Assembly (NCBI GenBank): GCA_002296285.1
Contig: DBHX01000059.1
Coordinates: 1 to 11,192, forward strand
DNA: 11,192 nucleotides
Direction of reading: 5' to 3'
Origin: a bacterium UBP8_UBA817
GTDB taxonomy: Bacteria > Margulisbacteria > Marinamargulisbacteria > UBA817
Under the pieces are notes generated by a model. It was not told where the DNA came from. It searched no databases and was given only the letters and a program-made list of their open reading frames with translations. The position numbers were made by a program, and so were the translations under genes. Shown here one piece after another: positions 7,516-11,192 of the stretch (the stretch's first letter is position 1; each line of letters begins with the position of its first letter).

Positions 7516-7638
7516 TTAAACGCTCCACTTCATTCGATCTTTTAAGCTTGCAAACCCCATCGATTTATTTTTAACGGGCATTATCAATTTAAACACACTT
7601 TTCAGGTCATGCCATGGACTCACAACTTGTTTAAACAT
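7516..7638 (-). CDS. Weak small ORF (40 aa) in the glnN-fibre gap
   Basis: ATG 7638 is 8 nt after AAAGGGG and reads MFKQVVSPWHDLKSVFKLIM, then a basic stretch (PVKNKSMGFASLKDRMKWSV) to TAA. The product is basic and amphipathic and shares the MFK start and basic character of the 48-aa ORF further down, though not its sequence. In an AT-rich gap an ORF of this length can arise by chance. Nothing similar was recognised. Confidence 0.22.
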   Translation of the reverse strand: MFKQVVSPWHDLKSVFKLIMPVKNKSMGFASLKDRMKWSV

Positions 7639-7644
7639 CCCCTC

Positions 7645-7664
7645 AGCCCCTTTTATTTGGGGCT
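7645..7664 (-). terminator. Hairpin downstream of glnN, possible terminator
   Basis: A perfect 6-bp inverted repeat AGCCCC / GGGGCT has an 8-nt AT loop. It lies about 190 nt after the glnN stop and is not followed by a clear U tract on either strand, so a Rho-independent terminator is only possible. The GGGG of its 3' arm on the minus strand is also the putative ribosome-binding site of the 40-codon ORF, so it could instead mask that site. Confidence 0.3.
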
Positions 7665-7803
7665 ATTCTTGACATATTCATGGAAATGCCACTCCATTTT
7701 ATCCAATAAGAGTTAGATGCGCTCCAGAGTATGTTTGATCATCCATTACATCACAATAATCACCCCTATATTACGCGGGGTTCCGTTTAAATCTTGACTG
7801 ATG

Positions 7804-7816
7804 GGGCCCTTGGCCC
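7804..7816 (-). terminator. Short GC hairpin just after glnN
   Basis: GGGCC-AAG-GGCCC on the minus strand gives 5 GC pairs with a 3-nt loop, about 33 nt after the glnN stop codon. There is no U tract behind it. It may act as a 3'-end stabilising structure or a weak terminator. Confidence 0.25.
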
Positions 7817-7849
7817 GGATAATTACGTCCCCCCCTCTTTTTTAATTGA

Positions 7850-9949
7850 TTAGAAAGACAATAATAACTGATCGTAGGTTGGCAATGGCCAGTAATCATC
7901 AGCCACACGCTTTTCAGCCGCATCCACATCATCCCTCAGGGATTGAAGCAAATCAGCCCCCTTGGTGGAAATGGCATGGGCTTTTTTGTATGGATCCTCT
8001 TGTTGTTCAGATGCGGTAACGAATTTTGATAAATATTCCACCTTTGTTTGTATGGTCGAGTACAACTCTTCAAGGGCGCGAAAATCATTTTGAATGGCGA
8101 CTGCGTTTAGCTTGACCACTTTGCCATGCTCAAACGCTCGGCCCAGATCATTCAATTGATCGATAATGGCCGGCATGATTTGACGCCTTGCAATATCAAT
8201 GGCCAAGCGGTATTCCACCAACTTGGTATTGGAATAGGCATCATACTTAATTTCAACTCGTGATTCAACCTCGCGTTTGGTTAATACATTTAAGGACTCA
8301 TGCAATTGAATGCATTCTTTGTCCAAATTGTATTTGTAGGCTTCCGGTGTCGTATCCACCACAAACAATTTACGCTTTTTCGCTTCTTTCTTCCATTCAT
8401 CGGCGTAGTTATTTCCTTCAAATCGAATGGCTTTCGTATACTTTAATACGTCCTTTAAAACAATCAGCGCATTTTTCTTAACATCGCCTTTTTTCTTTTC
8501 AAGCTTAGCGATTAACTGCTCATACCCATAGGCACACAACATATTCATGACTTTGGCTGCATCCGCACCATTGGCTGAGGCACCCAATGCGCGCAACTCA
8601 AATTTATTACCAGTGAATGCCACTGGAGACGTTCGGTTCCTGTCCGAAATATCTTTCATGACTTTCGGCAATCCCTCAATGCCATGATTGATGGTGCTTA
8701 ACGTTTTATCCGTAAATGACTTTGCATTTTCAATGGAATCCAAAATTTCATTTAAATAATCGCCCATATATATGGATAGTATGGCCGGGGGCGCTTCATG
8801 GGACCCCATGCGGTGTTCATTCCCGGCATCAGAGATCGCCGCACGCAACAGCCCTGAAAACTTATGCATCCCAATTAAAATGGCGCCCAACGTCATAATG
8901 AATGAAATGTTTTTTACTGGCGAACGTGATGGCTCGAGGTAATTGGCACCGGTGTTATCACCCAACGACCAGTTCATGTGTTTTCCAGACCCATTCAACC
9001 CAGCAAATGGTTTTTCATGGTGAAGGATTAAAAAGTCATGCTCTTCAGCCACCCGCCGCATGATGTCCATCATTTGCAAGTTATGATCAATGGCCAAGCT
9101 AATTTCCTCATATAATGGGGCCAACTCAAATTGATTCGGAGCCACTTCATTGTGCTTGGTTTTGGCCGGAATGCCATAACGATATAATTCTTGATCCAAT
9201 GCATTCATAAACTCACTGACCCGAGGACGAATCGACCCAAAATAATGATCCTCCATTAATTGCCCTTTGACTGGTGGCGCACCAAATATGGTTCGTCCAC
9301 AAATCATTAAATCAGGACGTTGACTGGCCACATCCAATGGAATCAAAAAGTATTCTTGCTCCATACCAGAGTACACTTTAATGCGTTTGGCCTGACGATT
9401 GCCCAGTAACTTTTGCAACTTAATGGCTTGGGTATTCAATGCATTAATGGACCGATGCAATGGGGTCTTCATGTCCAACGCTTCACCCGTCCATGATAAA
9501 TAAATCGATGGAATGATTAAACTTTTGCTATTAAATTCATCCCGAATAAACATTGGAGATGTCGGATCCCAAGCGGTGTAGCCACGCGCTTCAAATGTGG
9601 AACGGATGCCACCGGATGGAAATGATGAGGCATCGGGCTCTGATTGAATCAATTGACTGGTTGAAAACTTTTCAATCACATGACCATTGCCATTGTAATT
9701 AATGAAGGCGTCATGCTTTTCAGCGGTACCGCTTCGTTGTGGTTGAAACCAATGGGTAAAATGAGACGCCCCATGATCGATGGCCCAGTCTTTCACAGCA
9801 CGGGCAATATCAATGGCCACGGATTCGTCCAAATTCGCACCATTATTGATGGTGTTCATGTACTTTTCAAATGTTTCGGCTGATAATCGACGTTGCATTT
9901 CATCGGCGTCAAATACAAGCTCCCCATAATGTTCAGTAATTTTACCCAT
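7850..9949 (-). CDS. glnN: Glutamine synthetase type III
   Basis: The 699-aa product (ATG 9949, AAGGAG 5 nt upstream; the earlier in-frame ATG at 9982 lacks a site) matches the usual GSIII length of about 700-730. It catalyses ATP-dependent ligation of ammonium to glutamate in the cytoplasm, giving glutamine. The GSIII N-terminal part is clear (DWAIDHGASHFTHWFQPQ, then GTAEKHDAF). Catalytic-core motifs follow: GMEQEYFLI (about 195-203, metal-binding Glu), HNEVAPNQFELAP (266-278), NGSGKHMNWS (319-328), GNEHRMGSHEAPPA (376-389) and NRTSPVAFTGNKFELRALGA (438-457). All expected core residues seem present and there is no frameshift. GSIII enzymes are known as large dodecamers. Its neighbours are unrelated surface genes and no amt, glnB or gltB is visible, so it is probably transcribed alone. 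Confidence 0.97.
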   Translation of the reverse strand: MGKITEHYGELVFDADEMQRRLSAETFEKYMNTINNGANLDESVAIDIARAVKDWAIDHGASHFTHWFQPQRSGTAEKHDAFINYNGNGHVIEKFSTSQLIQSEPDASSFPSGGIRSTFEARGYTAWDPTSPMFIRDEFNSKSLIIPSIYLSWTGEALDMKTPLHRSINALNTQAIKLQKLLGNRQAKRIKVYSGMEQEYFLIPLDVASQRPDLMICGRTIFGAPPVKGQLMEDHYFGSIRPRVSEFMNALDQELYRYGIPAKTKHNEVAPNQFELAPLYEEISLAIDHNLQMMDIMRRVAEEHDFLILHHEKPFAGLNGSGKHMNWSLGDNTGANYLEPSRSPVKNISFIMTLGAILIGMHKFSGLLRAAISDAGNEHRMGSHEAPPAILSIYMGDYLNEILDSIENAKSFTDKTLSTINHGIEGLPKVMKDISDRNRTSPVAFTGNKFELRALGASANGADAAKVMNMLCAYGYEQLIAKLEKKKGDVKKNALIVLKDVLKYTKAIRFEGNNYADEWKKEAKKRKLFVVDTTPEAYKYNLDKECIQLHESLNVLTKREVESRVEIKYDAYSNTKLVEYRLAIDIARRQIMPAIIDQLNDLGRAFEHGKVVKLNAVAIQNDFRALEELYSTIQTKVEYLSKFVTASEQQEDPYKKAHAISTKGADLLQSLRDDVDAAEKRVADDYWPLPTYDQLLLSF

Positions 9950-9983
9950 TTTAACTCCTTTTTTCAAAAAAATGCTTATCAAT

Positions 9984-10012
9984 ATTCTACATTACCCTTT
10001 TTTATTGATCAA
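9984..10012 (-). promoter_or_regulatory. Candidate glnN promoter
   Basis: On the minus strand TTGATC (10012-10007) is spaced 17 nt from TAGAAT (9989-9984). The -10 box matches 5 of 6 and the -35 box 4 of 6. The start site would be near 9977, giving a leader of about 28 nt ending in the AAGGAG site. Confidence 0.45.
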
Positions 10013-10013
10013 T
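10004..10013. promoter_or_regulatory. 10-bp palindrome over the glnN -35 box, possible operator
   Basis: ATTGATCAAT is a perfect palindrome that covers the proposed -35 hexamer. A related half, ATATTGAT, recurs immediately downstream of the -10 box. A repressor binding here would block glnN transcription, which would fit nitrogen control, but no regulator is known from this window and short palindromes are common in AT-rich DNA. Confidence 0.25.
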
Positions 10014-10121
10014 ATCTTACAAATAACAGTTAAATACAAGATTTTTACCATCAACATTATTTAACGATTTTTTAATATTATTTTCACTTAAGGCACAGGA
10101 TTGCCCATTAAAATTATTCAA

Positions 10122-11192
10122 TTATGGGTTGGACTCCAAGGCCTCTAGTCGATTTATGACATCGGATAATGTTGCTTTCAAATCTTGAACCTGGGACTTC
10201 AACTCGGTATTTTCTTGCAATACCGCTTTTATTTCAGCATCCTTTTCTAACTTTAATTCCTTGGTTGCTTGTAGTAATACAGATGTCATATTTGAATACA
10301 ACACACTTTTATACCCGTTAAAATCTGTTTCAACCAACTCAGGAAAATACAACTCAACTTCTTGGGCAATAAACCCTAACTCTAACCGACGGTTTTGACG
10401 ATCAACATCTTTATCTGCTTTCATTTTTCGATAATATTGAACGCCACGCATTTTCACAACTTTACTTAATGCCCCATCGATGGTTTCGATATTCTCTTTC
10501 CAACGTATGTCACTTCCAGTACCCCAACTACCACTATTATTCATATATGCTTTTTGAAACATTCCATCCTCATCAATCACACGAATACAATCATTATCAC
10601 ACGGGGTCCACATGATAATATTATTCCCATTCACATTAATCCCCCCAGACTCACCAAAATTGGACTCCAATGTCATTCCTTCATCGCCACCCCACTCACT
10701 AAAGTCTCTCCCTTTGGCACCACGAAATTTCATTTCATGAGAAAAATAAACGGCCCCCCTTACTTCCGACAGATGAGTATCTCTAAAATAAATATAGGTT
10801 TCAGACCCACCCGTTAAATTCCATTGCCCACCACCTGAAGAGTACCAGTGTGAAGCCGTTGCCTGGTTATATAAACCTTCATTAATATCATTATTACGAA
10901 ACCAAGAATTTACATACACTTCTTCAAATGTTGGTGCTGATGACACTGGCCCTTCTGGCCCTTCTGGCCCTTGGGGGCCTTGGGGACCTTGAGGCCCTTG
11001 CTCTCCAGTGGCGCCGGCTGGGCCTTGTGGCCCTTCAGGACCCTGCGCTCCAGTGGCGCCATTCGCACCCGCTGGGCCTTGTGGGCCTGCAGGACCCTGC
11101 GCTCCAGTGGCGCCATTCGCACCCGCTGGGCCTTGTGGGCCAACAGGACCCTGCGCTCCAGTGGCGCCATTCGCACCCGCTGGGCCTTGTGG
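10122..11192 (-). CDS. Collagen-like fibre protein with S74 self-cleaving chaperone domain (5' end outside window)
   Basis: The frame is open from the right edge (codon starting at 11192) to TAA 10124-10122, giving 356 residues in view. Residues 1-82 are perfect Gly-X-Y triplets (PQGPAGANGATGAQGP...), predicted to form a collagen-like triple-helix stalk. Residues 83-225 are a beta-rich domain (NSWFRNNDINEGLYNQ, HWYSSGGGQWNLTGG) of a kind often found before S74 domains. Residues 227-310 match the S74 intramolecular chaperone: SDIRWKENI with Ser227 and Lys232 five residues apart, as in the autocleavage dyad of phage endosialidases, then GFIAQEVELYFPELV. Residues 314-352 form a coiled coil. By family analogy the chaperone directs trimer folding and is then cut off before Ser227. 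GTG 10946 is not a start, because the collagen frame reads through it. Confidence 0.9.
   Translation of the reverse strand, partial: PQGPAGANGATGAQGPVGPQGPAGANGATGAQGPAGPQGPAGANGATGAQGPEGPQGPAGATGEQGPQGPQGPQGPEGPEGPVSSAPTFEEVYVNSWFRNNDINEGLYNQATASHWYSSGGGQWNLTGGSETYIYFRDTHLSEVRGAVYFSHEMKFRGAKGRDFSEWGGDEGMTLESNFGESGGINVNGNNIIMWTPCDNDCIRVIDEDGMFQKAYMNNSGSWGTGSDIRWKENIETIDGALSKVVKMRGVQYYRKMKADKDVDRQNRRLELGFIAQEVELYFPELVETDFNGYKSVLYSNMTSVLLQATKELKLEKDAEIKAVLQENTELKSQVQDLKATLSDVINRLEALESNP
10947..11030 (-). repeat. Degenerate collagen-like Gly-X-Y tail
   Basis: After the three 54-bp units the Gly-X-Y pattern continues as a shorter variant, PQGPAGATGEQGPQGPQG and then PQGPEGPEGPV. It is dominated by the GPQ and GPE triplets common in bacterial collagen-like proteins and leads directly into the beta-rich domain. 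Confidence 0.9.
11031..11192 (-). repeat. Three near-perfect 54-bp repeats encoding 18-residue collagen-like units
   Basis: The units are 11192-11139, 11138-11085 and 11084-11031. Each encodes PQGPAGANGATGAQGP-x-G. The first 49 bp of all three units are identical; the Y-position codon before the last Gly changes (GTT, GCA, GAA giving Val, Ala, Glu), plus one silent Gly change. The array probably continues beyond the right edge. It is much more GC-rich than its surroundings, as collagen codons require. Confidence 0.95.

Larger units (their letters stand above)
7401..7849. other. Intergenic region between glnN and the fibre gene
   Basis: No confident gene lies here. The region holds three GC-rich hairpins downstream of glnN (arms 7804-7808/7812-7816, 7762-7766/7777-7781 and 7645-7650/7659-7664), one weak 40-codon ORF, several very short ORFs of 10-23 codons, four close copies of the palindromic motif [GA]TTTAAA[CT] (7514, 7587, 7629, 7785) and the candidate fibre promoter. 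A G7 tract (plus-strand C at 7829-7835) lies just after the glnN stop. Confidence 0.6.

Noticed and set aside
7669..7697. TTGACA on the plus strand as a promoter
   Set aside because: No acceptable -10 box at 16-18 nt and no plus-strand gene follows.
7410..7730. Minus-strand ORFs of 10-23 codons in the glnN-fibre gap
   Set aside because: Too short, mostly without ribosome-binding sites, and expected by chance in AT-rich DNA.
8260..9883. Plus-strand ORFs opposite glnN
   Set aside because: They are shadows of a highly conserved enzyme gene.
9980..9982. ATG 9982 as start of glnN
   Set aside because: The extra residues MISIFLKKGVK lie over the ribosome-binding site of ATG 9949, and the proposed -10 box is adjacent. 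GSIII proteins begin like MGKITEHYGE.
10085..10118. Imperfect hairpin TTAA..GGCA / TGCC TTAA after the S74 gene
   Set aside because: It has a 2-nt bulge and only AT-rich mixed sequence behind it, with no U tract, so a terminator is not supported.
10944..10946. GTG as start of the S74 protein
   Set aside because: The frame is open upstream with perfect Gly-X-Y triplets, so this is an internal Val codon.
10910..11176. Minus-strand ORF of 88 codons with a repeated basic pattern (APLERRV, AHKAQR)
   Set aside because: It is an out-of-frame reading of the 54-bp collagen repeats. The Gly-X-Y frame continues directly into the beta and S74 domains and is the real one.
11031..11192. CRISPR array (regular 54-bp repeats)
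   Set aside because: The repeats are contiguous, with no spacers, and encode collagen-like triplets in frame.
4359..11192. Prophage tail region
   Set aside because: Fibre-type domains occur, but the proteins are exported or very large, no capsid, portal, terminase, tape measure or integrase gene is present, and a housekeeping glnN lies between them.

Overview
The window carries four large genes, all on the minus strand and so read from right to left. The base composition is AT-rich (roughly 40% GC by eye). Three of the four encode large secreted or surface fibre-type proteins and the fourth is a type III glutamine synthetase. The combination (GSIII, a laminin-G/thrombospondin-3 repeat giant, collagen-like and tail-fibre-like surface proteins with signal peptides) suggests the chromosome of an environmental, probably diderm, uncultured bacterium. 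Lentisphaerota/Verrucomicrobiota-like or Margulisbacteria-like lineages would fit, but the sequence alone does not settle the phylum. No integrase, transposase, tRNA, rRNA, CRISPR array or phage structural gene was seen.

Layout, in direction of transcription. (1) 11192-10122: 3' part of a fibre protein made of a collagen-like Gly-X-Y stalk, a small beta-rich domain, an S74-type self-cleaving intramolecular chaperone domain and a C-terminal coiled coil. Its start lies beyond the right edge. (2) 9949-7850: complete glnN (GSIII, 699 aa) with a good ribosome-binding site and a candidate promoter whose -35 box overlaps a palindrome. (3) About 510 bp without a clear gene (7338-7849), containing three GC hairpins, a weak 40-codon ORF and a candidate promoter for the next gene. 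(4) 7337-4359: a 992-aa secreted fibre with an N-terminal beta-sandwich, about eleven repeats of about 33 residues like those of phage tail fibres, and a C-terminal chaperone/knob-like domain; it probably starts at TTG. (5) Two small ORFs of 48 and 44 codons (4330-4184 and 4181-4047), 2 nt apart; the second overlaps the start of the next gene by TTGA. (6) 4050 to beyond position 1: at least 1350 residues of a secreted giant made of tandem LamG-like domains separated by Ca-binding thrombospondin type-3-like linkers; its 3' end lies off the left edge.

The fibre, the two small ORFs and the giant have gaps of 28, 2 and -2 nt with no terminator between them, so they look like one operon for surface attachment or matrix binding. 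The most notable signals are four. The giant gene has near-identical linkers, with 134 bp identical between two copies, around strongly diverged LamG cores. The small ORFs are translationally coupled to the giant and contain A9, A9 and A8 tracts, the last being a perfect -1 slippery heptamer that would fuse the second small ORF to the giant. Phage-fibre modules are used on exported cellular proteins. A housekeeping nitrogen-assimilation gene sits between fibre genes.
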